Positions 1 to 11,751 of a stretch of DNA of 31,625 bases are shown here, piece after piece. Position 1 is the first letter of the stretch; each line of letters starts with the position of its first letter. The notes beneath the pieces are model-generated. The model was not told the DNA's origin and did not search any database. It saw only the letters and a list, made by a program, of their open reading frames with translations. The position numbers were made by a program, and so were the translations under genes. The DNA is from Rhizaria sp. SCN 62-66 (Eukaryota > Rhizaria, unplaced): the NCBI GenBank assembly GCA_001724265.1, contig MEDY01000355.1, forward strand, positions 1-31,625, given 5' to 3'.

Positions 1-3000
1 GGCGGGCGAGGCGCGCGCGCGGCGACAAGAGCAGCTGCTGCGCGAGGCGCGCAAGGAAGGCGCGGCGTGGGCCGCGGCCGCGCGGCGGCTGCAGGGCCAG
101 GCGGCGGCGGCCGAGGCGGCGGCGGCTGAGGCCGGGCGCGCGGCCGAGGCCCGCACGGCGGCGCTGGTCGAGGCCCACGACGCTCACGCGCTGCTCGCGC
201 TCAGGCTCTCGGCCGCGGGCAGCAGCGCAGGCGGCGGCGGCAGCGCGGGCGCTAGCGCGAACAGCAACAGTAATAGCGGCGGCGGCGCAGCCTCTGCGAA
301 GAACACGCGTGGGGGCGGGATCAACAACAACGCGGGTGGCAGCGGCAGCAGCGGCAACAGCGTCACGTTCGTCGGCCTGCCCGCGAGCAGCAGCGGCGGC
401 GGCAACGGCGGCAGCGGCAGCGGCACTGAGAGCGCCGAGTTGGCCGCGCTATGGCAGATCCTCTCCTCCGCCATCGCGTACTTCAACAGCAGCAACAACG
501 GCGGCGGTGGCGTCTCTGGAGCCAGCATTAGCCCCAGCAACGCCAGCGCCAGCGCCAGCGGCAGCGCCAGCGCCAGCACGATGGCGGGCGACGCTGCGCC
601 CGCGTCGCTGGTGTCGATCTTGGGGCTGCTCTCGGAGCAGGGCGCGCTGGCTTCGCTGCCGCTCGCGGCCCCGCACGCCTACTACGCGCAGCTGCAATCG
701 CAGGCGCAGCTGGCGCAGCTGGGGCAGTCTCTCTCGCCGTCGCCGCTGCTGGGGCAGTCGCAGTCCCCGGCGCAGCTGCAGCAGCTGCAACAACAACAGT
801 CTGGGGCGCTCACGTCCTCGCCGAGCAAGTCTAAGTACCCCCTTAGCGCCAGCGCGAGTGCTGGAGGCAGCGGCGGCGGCAGCGGCGCGGTGATGCTGGC
901 CCCGCTGCGCTCGCTCTTTGCGGCCGTCGTCGCCTCCGCAGTGGCCTCCACAGGCGCCTCTGTGCCGGCCCTTTCGCACCCGCAATCGCACTCACAGTTG
1001 CAGCAATCGAGCGCGAGCCCCAACTACTCCCCGTCCGCGACCGCGAGCGGCAGCGCCGGCGCCGCCAATAGTACGACGGCGGGGGGGCAGCCCTCCGCGC
1101 TCACGCTGGCGTCGCTGTCGCCCGCCGCGCTGGCCCGGGCCTCGATCCCACTGCCGCTCGTCTTCTCGGTGCTGACGCACCTGGACGCCGCGGCGCGCGC
1201 GCTGGCGCAGCGCGACTCGGCGCTGTCGGCGGCGCTGTCGCAGCGGCGGCGGCTCGACCAGGACGGCCACTTGGCGCGCATCGAGCTCGTCGCCGCGCGC
1301 GCGCAGCTGCGCATCGCGCACCGGCGGCTGAACGAGTACCAGGACGCGCACGACGAGGCGCGGCGCGTGGCCCGGCGCGCGCGCGCGCTGCTGTTGCAGG
1401 CGGGCGCGCTGGGTGAGCGGCAGGGCGTGCGCGCGCGCGCCGTGGCCGAGGGCCTGCGCGAGGGCCGCGACGAGGCCGTGGGCGCCGTGCGCCTGCTCGC
1501 CGCCGCCGTCGAAGAGCTCCGCGGGGGCAAGGCGGCGGCCGAGGCGGCGGCGTTGCGTCAGCGCGAGCGCGGGAACAGGCTGCGGCGCAAGCTGCAGACA
1601 GCGCTGGCGCTGCTGAGCACGCATACGCGCGACGGCGCGCCGGGCGTCAGCGACGAGAGCGACGACGGCGACGGCGACCACCTCCACAGCAACTACAACG
1701 ACGACGAGGGTGGGGACAACGGCGGCATGAGCGGCTACGAGAGCGACAACGCGCGGCTCGCCGCCTACGGCGGCCACAACAGCCGCGGCCGCAGAAACAG
1801 CTCCAACAGCAACAGCAGCGCCAGCAGCAGCGGCTTCCTCCGCGGCTCTCCGGCCCTGGGCGCGATGACCGCCCCCGTCGCGGGCGCCGTCCCTGCGGGC
1901 GCCGTGACCGCGGCCGCGGCGGAGCGCACGAGCGACCCGGGCGAGCGCGCCGCGCTGCGCGTGCTGGCCTCGCTGGGCGTCGACCTCGCGCTCGCGGGGG
2001 CCGCGAATGCGGACTCGGCCGCCAGCGCCGCCGCCGCAAGCTACGTCAACAACAGCGCCGCCCACCACAGCGGCGGCGGCAGCAGCAAGTTCACCGAGAG
2101 CGGTGGCAGCGACGGCAACCAGGGCTCGTCGAAACTCAAGCCGCCTGCGGGCTCTGCGGCACAACTACCCCCGCACTCCCCCAAGGGCAAGAGCGGCGCC
2201 GGCGCTGGCGCTGGTGCGAGTGGCGGCATCACCGCGGTACGCGTGGCGACGGCGACCGCGGTGGGCGCGATCCCGATGCTCCACGGCAGCGCGCACGGCG
2301 GCGGCGGCAGCGGCGGCGGCAGCAGCGGCAACACGCTGAGCCCGCGCCACAACGCGGCGTCTCCGACCGCGGCCGCGGGGGGCGGCTTGACTTCCGCGCC
2401 CGCTGACTACGTGCGCGCCATTGTGCTGCTGCGCGAGGAGCTGCGCCTGCTGCGGGCCACCGATTGGGGCGCGGAGGCCGCCAGGGTCGCCGCTAAGCGG
2501 CATGAGGAGCTGTCGACGCAGCTCGCGCAAGTATGTTGTGATTCGTTCTCGATGAAATTGGTGTTTTATACCTTGTTTAACTGTATTGATTGTATTGATA
2601 TTTTATTTATAATGAAAATCCTCTGTTGGCACCTTCTTTCTTTCACAATGTCTCACTTTCTCATTCTCTTGCTCGTTATTACCTTGCTCTCACTTTGCTT
2701 TTCTCACCGCAGGCGCAAGCGGCCCGCGCGCGCACCGAGGCGCGTCTGGTGGACGAGGCCGCGCGCGCGCTGCGGCTCGAGGCAGAGCAGGAGAGCGCGC
2801 GCGCCGAGATGGCGTCGCTGCACAAAGAGCTCGCCGCCGCGGCCAGCGCGGCCTCCGCGGCGGCGGCGACGGCGACGGCGGACGCTCGCGCGCGCGCCGA
2901 GGCGCAGCAGGAACTGGCAACCGCGCGCGCGGCGCTGGCGGGCGAGCGCGCGCGGGGGGAGGCCGCGCTGGCGGAGCTCAAGCGCGACGCGGACCGGCTC

Positions 3001-4301
3001 GGCGAGAAGCTTAAGGCCGACCTCGCCGCGGCCGAGGCTGCAAGGTTCGGACTAACAAACAGCGCTTAAACAAAGATGTCTCGCTCTTTCTATTGCAATT
3101 GTTCACTTTTTGGTTTTTTTCTTACATGTAGATGGACAAGCTTAACACTCATAATGTCTGTGTATCATTCTTTCCTTTGTTTCTCTTCAGGGAGCAAGCG
3201 ATCGCGGAGGCGCGCGCAGCCGCCCTGGCCGAGGGCCGCGCCGCCGTGGCCGCCGAGGCTGCGGCGACGGTGGCCGCGGCCGAGGCCGCCGCTGCGGCGC
3301 GCGTGCTGGCCGCCGAGACCGCGGCCGCGGCGGCTGAGGAGGCGCGCGCGACGGGCGAGGCGCTTCTGGCGCGGCTGGCGGAGCGGCAGCAGGCGTTGCA
3401 AGACCGCGTGGCCATCGCCGAGGAGGCGCTGCGCGAGGCCGACGCGCGCGTGCGCGCCGCAGCCGCCGAGGGCCGGGCCGCGCTCGCGCAGGCCGAGGCC
3501 GAGGTCGCGGCCGCGCGCCAGGACGGCCGCGTGTCGGCGCTCGAGGAGCAGCGCGCCTCGCTCGAGGCCGCCGCGGGACGCGAGAAGGAGCGGCGCGCGC
3601 GGCTGGCATGGCGCCTGGTGCGGCAACACGCGCGGTACCTGTGGCGCGCGCGGGAGCTGGCGCGCACGCGCTACTTGGCCGTGGTGCTCGAGCGGCGCTT
3701 GGCCGAGGCCGACGCGGGCGCCGAGGAGGAACGCCGCCGCACGGCTGAGGGCGAGCTGGAGCGCTGGAAGGAGATCCGGCGCAGGCAGCTGCTGCAAGAG
3801 GGCGCCGCCAAGCGTCTGCAGCGGGGGCAGAAGCTGCTCTTCTTGCGCAGGCTTAAGGGCGCCGTACAGGCGGCGGAGGCGGCCGCTGCTGTCGCAGCAG
3901 CAACGCACGCGAGCTTTGCTGCTCCGGCCGCGGCTATCGTGCCTCCTCTCAGCGCTGCGACTCCCGCGTTACCCGCGTCTGTGGGGGATGACAACGCCAG
4001 AGTGAGCGCGCGTGCAAGTGCGAACAACAGTCCTCTTATCCCGACTGTCAGCATGAGCAACAACAACGCCCAACTTCAGACAGAGCCAGAGCCAGAGCGG
4101 CGGAAAACGCTTGCAGAAGAGCTCGAGCTCGAGCCTGAGCAAGATCGTGAGATCGAGCCCGAAGCACAAGACACCTTCTCTGGTGACGCGCATGCTCACG
4201 ACAGCACAGACGACGACAACGTGGTGCACGTTGAGATTGGCGCGCGTGCGCAGATGGGCTCTGTGCTGGGCCGCGGCGTGGAAATGAAGTTCACACGCTA
4301 A
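1..4301 (+). CDS. Ala-rich coiled-coil protein with low-complexity segments, 5' partial
   Basis: I do not recognise this protein. The reading frame is open from base 2, so the start lies upstream of the window. Three exons join by frame continuity: 2-2530, 2713-3044 and 3191-4301 (TAA at 4299-4301), giving about 1,323 visible residues. The order is: a short Ala/Arg/Glu coiled coil; a long Gly/Ser/Asn/Ala low-complexity stretch with some Gln-rich runs; a basic coiled coil around nt 1150-1610; an acidic Asp/Asn patch near 1650-1750; more Ser/Gly/Asn; then a long Ala/Glu/Arg coiled coil from about 2400 to 3890. A basic, Trp-containing helical block (about 3570-3860) and an acidic Glu/Pro tail follow. 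No catalytic motif, transmembrane segment or named domain is visible. The composition suggests a structural or scaffolding coiled-coil protein, but that is inference only. The gene converges on MROH1. The GC-rich exons and AT-rich introns match its neighbours. Confidence 0.8.
541..578 (+). repeat. GCCAGC hexamer microsatellite within coding sequence
   Basis: Near-perfect tandem GCCAGC units, with one GGCAGC variant, encode an alternating Ser/Ala tract in the coiled-coil gene. The unit is a multiple of three, so length changes would stay in frame. Confidence 0.75.
2531..2712 (+). other. Intron 1 of the coiled-coil gene
   Basis: This 182-nt phase-0 intron has donor GTATGT after a CAA codon and acceptor CACCGCAG before GCGCAAGCG. 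It is sharply AT- and pyrimidine-rich against GC-rich flanks. Removing it joins two Ala/Arg/Glu coiled-coil segments in frame. Confidence 0.85.
3045..3190 (+). other. Intron 2 of the coiled-coil gene
   Basis: This 146-nt intron has acceptor TCTCTTCAG and is the only one of the nine in phase 2. The donor reads AAG|GTTCGG, which departs from the GTAC/GTAT starts elsewhere, but no other GT near this point keeps both flanking frames. ACTAAC, a strong branch-point-like sequence, lies just after the donor at 3051-3056. CTTAAC near 3140 is a better-placed branch candidate. Retaining the intron gives a stop at 3067-3069. Confidence 0.75.
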
Positions 4302-4716
4302 AACACGCTGCTGAACAACGCGAAACGCAACAAGCTCGATCAGTGTTACAAGTGTACTGAGTGACTCAAGTCAGTGATATTGCTTTTGATTCTTAGATTA
4401 TCTTTATTACTAAAAAGGAATACCTAGTCAGAATTATCAATATTTACTTATCCACCAATAAATCGCATGAGATTCGTATCTTTTCTTTTTTTCTCTTTCT
4501 TTTCACTTCTCATGACAATCTATGCCCTCGACTGAAGCGGCATTTTTGATTACGATTATAAAACAAACAAAACGTTTCCAACGTCAACACAACTCAAACA
4601 TTAAACATAAACAAACTTAAACAGACCAATAAAAACAAACAACAAAATCACCTCATCAAGACCTTAAGAACAACAATAAGTCGACCTTTGCTTCGCTTAG
4701 CATCATAGCTAAGCGC
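4302..4716. other. Tail-to-tail spacer with 3' UTRs and candidate poly(A) signals
   Basis: This 415-bp AT-rich spacer lies between two converging genes. On the + strand AATAAA occurs at 4457-4462 and 4628-4633. On the - strand AATAAA (TTTATT on +) occurs at 4403-4408. The first plus signal lies beyond the minus signal, so the two 3' UTRs may overlap. No RNA gene or further coding region is visible. Confidence 0.55.
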
Positions 4717-7700
4717 TTAGCAGTCGTAGAGGAGCGCGAGCGCCTTGGAGACCTTGTTGCGGACCGCGTCGCTCTCCTGGTCGAGCATCTTGATGAGCCC
4801 GTGCGCGATCGAGTGGAGATTGAGCCGCTTCTTAGCGTCGGCGGCGAGCGAGTCGCCCGAGTGGCGCACCAGCGCGGCGGTGCAGTAGGCCGCGTTGGCG
4901 CGGATGCGCGTCCAGTTGGAGCCGTAGTAGGCCGTGAAGGCGTCGACGTAGCCGCGCAAGCGGTCGCCGTAGTGGCGCGCCATGAGCCGCGTGACCTCGT
5001 TGCAGAGCTGGTCGTAGTTGTCGACGTCGACCTCGGCCTCGGCCAGCGCCTCCTGCAGCGAGGGGTCGAGCAGCGTGGCGACCTTCTTGAGCCCCGCGAG
5101 CGCGGCCGCGGAGACCGAGTCGTCCTCGTCGTTGACGTGCGAGAGGTAGATAGGCAGGTTCGTGTGCACCTGGTCGTGGAAGTTCTCGTTGACGGCGTCG
5201 CCGAGCACGCCGCGGCGGTACTCCTCGCTGGTGACGGGTGTGGCGAAGCGCGCCAGCTCCGCGAAGAGCGCGAAGGCCGCGCGGCGCACCTTGACCTGCT
5301 TGCGGTCGAACGTCGCGCGCATGCGGAAGCAGATGGACACGAGGTTGGGCCCCATGGTGGCCAGGTCGACGACCTGCGCGACGCGCGTCAGCGATGCTAC
5401 GGCTTCGGCAGCGACTTCCGCATCAGAGTCCTCGGTGGCGCCCGAGAGCACCGAGATGACGCTCGTGGCCTGCTCGGCGACGCGCGCGGTCCACACCGTG
5501 ACGAGGTTGCCCAGGCCGCGCAGCGCCTGCTTGCGCACCTTGGCGACCTTGTCGGCCACGCGCGGCAGCAGGAAGCGGATCAACTCGCCCTGCAGGTCCG
5601 CGTCGCCCGCGCTGTGCGAGACGAACTCGGCGAGCATCGCTGTGGCGACGACGCGCTGGCCCGTGTAGGCCTGCTGCGAGTAGAAGTGCGCCAGGAACTC
5701 GAGCAGCTCGCGCTTGAGCTGCGGCAGCTCGGAGCAGACCGTCTTGGTGATGACAGAGACCGAGTCGTCGTAGGTCGCCGAGTCGAGCTTGGACCACACG
5801 GCGCCCTTGGAGCTGTCCTTGTCCTCAGCCGACTCGACGCCCTCGGCGATCTCGGCGTTGTGCAGCCCCGAGAGCACCTTGTCCTGCTCCACGCACTTGA
5901 AGAAGTCCTTGAGCGCACGGATGGCCTGCTTGGACGACACGCGCTCGTCGACGCCGTGCGCCGTGCCCGCGCGCATCAGCAGAGTCGCGAACAGCGCCGC
6001 GTAGCGCGAGCGCACCAGCTCGCTCACCGTCGTCACGGGGCCGTGCACCGTCACCGTGCCGCTGCGCAGACGCGTGTTGTTGCTGCTCGCGGCCGCGGCA
6101 GGCGACGCCTCGGGGGTGGGCTCGCTGTCGCCGCTGCTGTTGTTGGCGGCGCCGTTGGAGGTGACGACCCCGGAGGCCGTGACGGTGGCGGTGCCGGCGA
6201 CGCCCGCGTTGGTGGCCAGCGCGGCAACAGTGGCCGCGGCCGCGGTGGCCGCGGCGCCGCGCTGGAAGATGACCGAGAGCGCGCACGTGGCGGCCATGAC
6301 CAGCGGCGTGGGCGCCTTGGCGTCGAGCGGCGTGTCGTTGACCACCGAGATGAGGTGGTTCACAGTCTCCAGCGGCAGGTTGCTCACCGAGGAGCTCGCG
6401 CCGAAGGCCGTGATCGTCGGCAGCTGCGACTCCATCGCGGGGTCGGCCAGGGCGGCGATGCAGTCCTGAACGGATAGAATCAAGATAAAACAATTGGAGA
6501 CATAGAAGTGAGTTGTTTGTCATGAAAGATCGCGTTACAAGAAATTGACTTGACATATTAAATTGATTTTGTCGGTATAAACACATGACCAGTCTTATTT
6601 ATAGCAATATATCCGTACCTGCACCTCAGCGGGGAGCGGCGTGGGCGACTTGAGCAGCAGCGCCATGACGCCCGCGAAGTGGAGCCGCGCGAGCGTGCAC
6701 ATCGCCGCCAGCGCCGCGCGCTTGGTCTCGATCTTGGTGATCTTCTGCAGCACCTCGAGCAGCGCCGTGACGATGTCGCCCAGCTCGGGCTTGATCTCGG
6801 TGCCGCGCGCGGCGAGCGCGTCGAGCACGACGCGGCCCGCGCCCAGCGCGCCCGCGGCGTCGGGATCGACGAGCGCGGGGATGAGCGCGCGCGCCATCGC
6901 GACGACCTCGCCCGGCACCACCACGGCGCACACGAGCGAGACGACGTCGTCGACCACGGGGTAGCGCGCCTCGCTCGCTGCCAACACCGACGGCGGAATC
7001 GTCGTCAGTGCGGCGTCAGAGCCCGCCGCGTTGGCGGCGGCGATCGCGGCGGCCGCGGCCGCGGCGGCGTGCGCCGCGACCTCCTGCTCGGGCGTCGCGG
7101 CCGCGGCGGCGATGCGCGGCTTGAGCTCCGACAGCAGCTTCACCTCGGCGCGCGGCTTCGGGTCGTCGGGGTTGCTCAGCAGCTGGTCCAAGTACAGCAG
7201 CGCCTGGATCAACTCGATCGCGCACACGCGCGTGCTCTCGACGCTGTCGCCCACGCGCGCCAGCACCGGCGCCAGACGCTTGCCCAGCTCCGGAACGCAC
7301 GCCTCCTTCTGCGGGATGCGTTCCTGTGAGGCGCAAGGGGAAAAGAAACAGAAAAGCAGTTAGAAATGATACGTACAAGTACAGCATAATCTTGCAAAAC
7401 AGTCAATATTCAGCAAGTCATTTGAATAAAAAATACAATATCGATATCATTTAGTGTAAAACACGATATGAAGCTGTGCTACGCTACGTACCTGCGAGAC
7501 CTTGGGGACGAACTTCTTGAGCGTGACGAGGTAGCTGGCGAGCGCGCGGCCGCGCACGGTCGCATTCTTGCTCACGAGCAGTGGCTCGAGGCGCGAGATG
7601 ATGTGCAGCACGAGCTCCACGGAGGGGTCTGTCTGCAGCATCGACTGGATGAGCGAGTTGACGTAGCCCATGAGCGCCTCGCCGGGCGTCTCCTCCTTCT

Positions 7701-10691
7701 TCTCCTCGGCCGTGCCGCCACTCGAGCCCGCGTCCACGCCGTCGGCGCCGTTACCGCCCTCGGCGGGCTTGTCGGGCAGCAGGGGGTACATGGCGATGAG
7801 GTGGTCGAAGATGGCGTCGACCATCTGCTTGCTGTACTTGGGCTCCAGCAGCGTGAGCGTGGCCATAGTGCCCAGCACGAGCAGCCGCAGCTCCGCCGTG
7901 GGGCGCGCCTCCTTGTCCTTGTTGCTCTCGCGATCGTCGACCATGAGCAGCAGCCCGCGCACCAGGTCGTCGCGCCGCTTGAGCCGGAACGCCTTCTGCG
8001 TCTCGGGCAGCCGCTGCGGGTGGACCGCCTTGCCCACCAGGTCGAGCGCCTTGGCCAGCTGCACACGCAGGATCGGCGCCGTGCGCAGCGGCGCGCGCGG
8101 CGCCTTGGGGTCCGCGGGCGGCAGGCAGAGCAGAGGGATAACGTTGTGCAGCACGTGCACGTCGATGCGGCTCACCACCAGCTCCGGCGACGCATACGCA
8201 GTGATGTAGCCGTAGGCGAGCACGGCCGTGGCCTTGACCGCGTCCTCGGGGCCCGTCTCCTTCTTGGCGCCAAAGCCGAAGAAGCCGCCCGACTGCTTCT
8301 GGCCCTCTGGGGCCTTGGTGAGCAGGTCGGTGACCTTGGGCAGCACCGTGTCGAGGTGCGGGGAGGCCACCATGCCGAGGCCCTGCGCGCAGCCGCGCTG
8401 CTCCGTCTCGTTGTTGTGGTCCACGCCCTTAATCATGAGGTCCAGCAGCGAGTTGATCAGCGCGCGGTTCTGGATGCGCGACAGCACGGCGCCCAGGAAG
8501 CGGTACACCACGCGCAGCGCCTCGGCGTCCTTCTTGTGGACCGTGAGCAGCGCCGCCACGGCCTGCGCCAGCTCGCCGAGCCACTGCTCGTGGTCCACCA
8601 CGTTAACGCTCTCGCGCCACACCTTGAGCACCGTGTCCTGCCACTTGGTGACGTTGAAGCCGTCCTCGCCGGCGTGCGCCTCGAGGTGCTCGGCCAGCGC
8701 GGGCACCGTCTCGCCCCAGTACCGGCCCAGCGCGGGGTGCAGGCTCTCGGCCAGCACGCCCATCGCGGCGCACGCGTTGGTGCCGAGCCCCTTCTGTCGC
8801 GTCGGCAGCGACAGCTGCACGCACATCCGGGCCATGAGCGTCTGCGGCGGCGGCAGGTTCACTGCGCGCGTGAAGTCGATCACATGCCCGCCGGGCGCGG
8901 CGGCGTTGTCGCGGAGCTGGGCGCCGACGTCGCCGATGGCGCGCAGCAGCGCCGACATGGCGGGCGCCAGCGAGGGCTCGGGGACGAGCTCGAGCAGGTA
9001 CGGCCACATGACGGGCACGGCGTGGGGCACGCGCGTCGCGAAGACGTTGAGCGTGTGCTCCGCGGCGCGCTTGAGCAGCGAGAGCTGCGCCGTGGCCTCG
9101 TCCTTGGCGCCCGAAGCCGGGAGCTTGACGGCGCACTGGTCGACGACGAAACGCACAAGCGTCTCGCCGCCCTCGAGCGCAAGGTAGCCCTGGTTGGCCA
9201 TGGCCGTGACGAGCTGCAGCACCGTCTTGCGGATCCCCACCTCGGGCTCCGCCACCAACGTCGTCACCGCGGACATGATGATCGAGCGCCGGTCGCGCAA
9301 GACGCCATCGAGCGAGTTGACGAACTGGCGCAGGATGACCAGCGAGCCGACGCGCACCCACGTCTGCTTGATCTGGAAGCGGTTCACCACGAAGGTCAGC
9401 ACCTGGTCCGGCAGCGCGCGGCACAGGATCTCGAAGCAGCGCAGCACCTCGCCCGAGTGGCGCAGTGCGTTCGGGTTAGAGATCGGGTCCGCGGGGGGCA
9501 CGCAGATGAGCTCGTGCAGGCCGATCAGGACCTGAAAATGGAAGGAACAATAGGTGTGAGAGAAACATAGAAGTTAGATTTCGAGCGATATTCAACATTT
9601 TTTAGAAAATATGAACATGCAAATGAGAAGACGCTATTCATATAATAACAAATATGACCAAATAATAGTGAATCAATGTAATCCTATGGCGAGATATGTG
9701 GACATACCTGGTTGAGGAGGACGCCCGTCTCGAAGAAGCGGTCGGCGGACACGGCCTTGGTGAGCATGGCCGACATGCCCAAGGTGATGGGCAGGTGGTC
9801 GGCGGGGCGCTCGCGCTTGTACATCTGCAGGTAGGTGGTGAGAAGGCGCTCGAGGCGCTCCGCGAAGTCGTTGTCGGAGAGCACGGAGGAGATGCAGCCG
9901 AGCGCCTCGGCGACAGCGAAGCGGACCTTGCTCTCGGTCGAGATGAGCCAGCGCGAAAAGATGACGTCGAAGGCCGAGGCCATGTCCGAGGCGAACTGCG
10001 CCGGCGTCACACCCTGCGCGCGCGCAGCGTCGTCGGCGTCGGCCGCGAAGCCCGCGACGGCCTCGGCGAAGCGGCCGAAGGCGGTGGCGAAAACCCACAT
10101 CATGGGCGCCTTCTTGACGAGGCCCAGCACGGGGATGAAGCGCGACAGCACGTCGCGCAGGCGCAGCGTCAGGTGCACGGGGTTGGCCGCGGCCACGTCG
10201 GCAAAAGTCTTGACGACGTAGTAGTGCGGCTCAGTGCCGGGCTTAAACGTGTCGAGCAGCGCCGTGATGACCTGCGACGGGTAGGGCTGCGCGAGTGCGA
10301 CGAGGATGCCCGACGCGGGCGTCTGCCACTCGGACTTGACCTCGATGGCGCCGACCATCTCGAACGCGGCGAAGGACACGAGGTCCTTGGCGACCTCGGG
10401 GGTGATCTTGTCGCGCGCCGACTCGAGGATCCGGACCGCAATCTGCAGCAGCAGAATGCGGTGCGCCAGGTCGATCTTGTCGCCGCGCTTGGTCACGTAC
10501 GAGGCAATGGCCGTGAGGATGAGCTCGGGGTGGTGCTGCGCCAGGTCACAGAGCGCGAGCGTGATCGTCACGCGCACCGCCTCGGACTTGTCGTAGGCGC
10601 GGTCGATGAGCGAGAATGCCACGGCGTCGACCTCGCCGCCGGACTTGCGCATGTCCACCGTCACCTTGGGCTGGGAGGACTTGTCGGACAT
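4717..10691 (-). CDS. MROH1: MROH1/HEATR7A-type maestro HEAT-like repeat protein
   Basis: The protein is about 1,825 residues in four phase-0 exons: 9708-10691, 7492-9531, 6619-7323 and 4717-6465. It is built almost wholly of HEAT-type helical pairs. I identify it from recalled similarity to animal MROH1 (about 1,640 residues). The N-terminal third has a stretch reading HYYVVKTFADVAAANP and the block GEVLRCFEILC after the first junction, followed by WPYLLEL and RGCAQGLGMVASPHLDTVL. The C-terminus ends in a run of HEAT repeats, as in the family. Known members are poorly characterised, lysosome-associated proteins. I infer a cytosolic scaffold role. The start is the ATG at 10691, since no upstream in-frame ATG was found. 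An acceptor-like CCCACAG at about 10730 leaves room for a 5' UTR intron or another short exon. A low-complexity Ala/Thr/Val/Asn insertion sits at about residues 1310-1380. Confidence 0.88.
6466..6618 (-). other. MROH1 intron 3
   Basis: This 153-nt phase-0 intron has donor CAG|GTACGG and acceptor ATCCGTTCAG, and is AT-rich. It joins LPAEVQ to DCIAALADP. Confidence 0.88.
7324..7491 (-). other. MROH1 intron 2
   Basis: This 168-nt phase-0 intron has donor CAG|GTACGT and acceptor GCCTCACAG, and is AT-rich. It joins KFVPKVSQ to ERIPQKEAC within the HEAT array. Confidence 0.88.
9532..9707 (-). other. MROH1 intron 1
   Basis: This 176-nt phase-0 intron has donor CAG|GTATGT and acceptor CATTTTCAG. 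It is strongly AT-rich. Splicing joins LLNQ to VLIGLHELICVPP, a region conserved in animal MROH1. Confidence 0.9.
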
Positions 10692-11751
10692 CGGAGGCAC
10701 AGGGGCAGCAGCGGCAGCGGCGGCGGCGTCTGTGGGACGTATCAGCAAAGAAGTGTGTTAGTTAAAGGTTTGTCAACACAAAGAGCTACAACGTGAATCG
10801 CGCGCTCTGTGGTGAAGGGTTACTCAAATCGGCTGATGGACGAGTTGAGGTCTATAAGCGCGGCGTAATAGAGAAAAACATGTGGCACCAAGACAAGGGT
10901 GTACAATCGAGAGTGATGGTGCAAACGCACGGGCGGAGAGACACGAGGCAGAAAAGAGAAGCAACGGAGGACAAGCAAGGCAAGTGAGAAACATGGGGAT
11001 AGCGAGAGATTTCAAGGAGCTGTGGAAACAAGACATCAACCCTGTGATAGATCAATATCGTGGGTAGTTATAACCAAGCGTCTCCGATATGATAACAAAG
11101 AGTGTAAAGCTGGAGACAGTCTGAAGGACGAGGGTTACGTCGCGGGGAACGGGCTCATACAAGCGGCGTCATCACACGCTGAAAAACAGCAAAAACAGCT
11201 TAGGAACGTCGAGGGTAGAAACACTAATACGCGTTTTCGAGCTATACTAGAACAAAATACACCAAAATAAAATAAAATCACTACTTGACGCCTCTACCAC
11301 TGCAAACACGACTCGGCGACGTAGTCGTATCTGCCCCAACCACCGGCAGCGAGTGGCCGACTGGCCGGTGACTGTGGGTGACCGTGAGCAGAGCAGACCG
11401 CTGCTGTCCCGTTGTGGTTCGTCACGGGGGTATGACGAAGTGTGGCAAGCGTGATCGGGGGCGGAATTTAGTTCGGACGCTGTCGCTCATAACGCCGCGC
11501 GTTTGTGCATTATTCACGTGGAATATGCTTTATTATGTGTGTTTGATCCCTAGTTTATTTCCGAGAAGTGTTAGCACTTGCGTTATGGATGTATTTCAAA
11601 TGATTTTTGGCTAACGGACGACCCCGCCCCACTCCTTGAACGTCACTCCAATCCGTTTCCGTTGCATGAACACTCACTTATCGCGTATGTTTACCTCCAA
11701 AACTCACGAAAACCGATATATCCGTCCTTGTCCTTGTCCTTCAGCTCCTTC
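10692..11751. promoter_or_regulatory. Head-to-head promoter region of MROH1 and LCB2
   Basis: About 1,060 bp separate the two start codons, with no supported coding sequence. A palindromic CACGTG lies at 11515-11520, next to an AT-rich stretch facing LCB2. CACCGGC (11342-11348) and its inverse GCCGGTG (11365-11371) form a 7-bp inverted repeat. A pyrimidine-rich TCCTTG repeat ending in CAG just before the LCB2 ATG could be a 5' UTR splice acceptor, though no convincing donor was found. Small ORFs between 10793 and 11270 lack the genome's coding composition. Confidence 0.5.

Noticed and set aside
1-2530. Direct GC-rich repeats as a possible satellite or mobile element
   Set aside because: The repeats are in-frame codon runs (Ala, Gly, Ser, Asn) within one long open reading frame. 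There are no terminal repeats or transposase.
7468-9570. 700-codon plus-strand open frame opposite MROH1, and similar ones at 4801-6477 and 9696-10796
   Set aside because: They show the same antisense-register effect, run across intron boundaries of the real gene and carry no conserved content.
10793-11270. Three small plus-strand ORFs in the MROH1-LCB2 spacer
   Set aside because: They are short and overlapping, lack the GC-rich codon pattern and carry no motif. They look like leader or promoter sequence.
11578-11751. 58-codon N-terminal extension of LCB2
   Set aside because: It begins only at a TTG and has lower-GC codons. The ATG at 11752 precedes the family-typical N-terminus.
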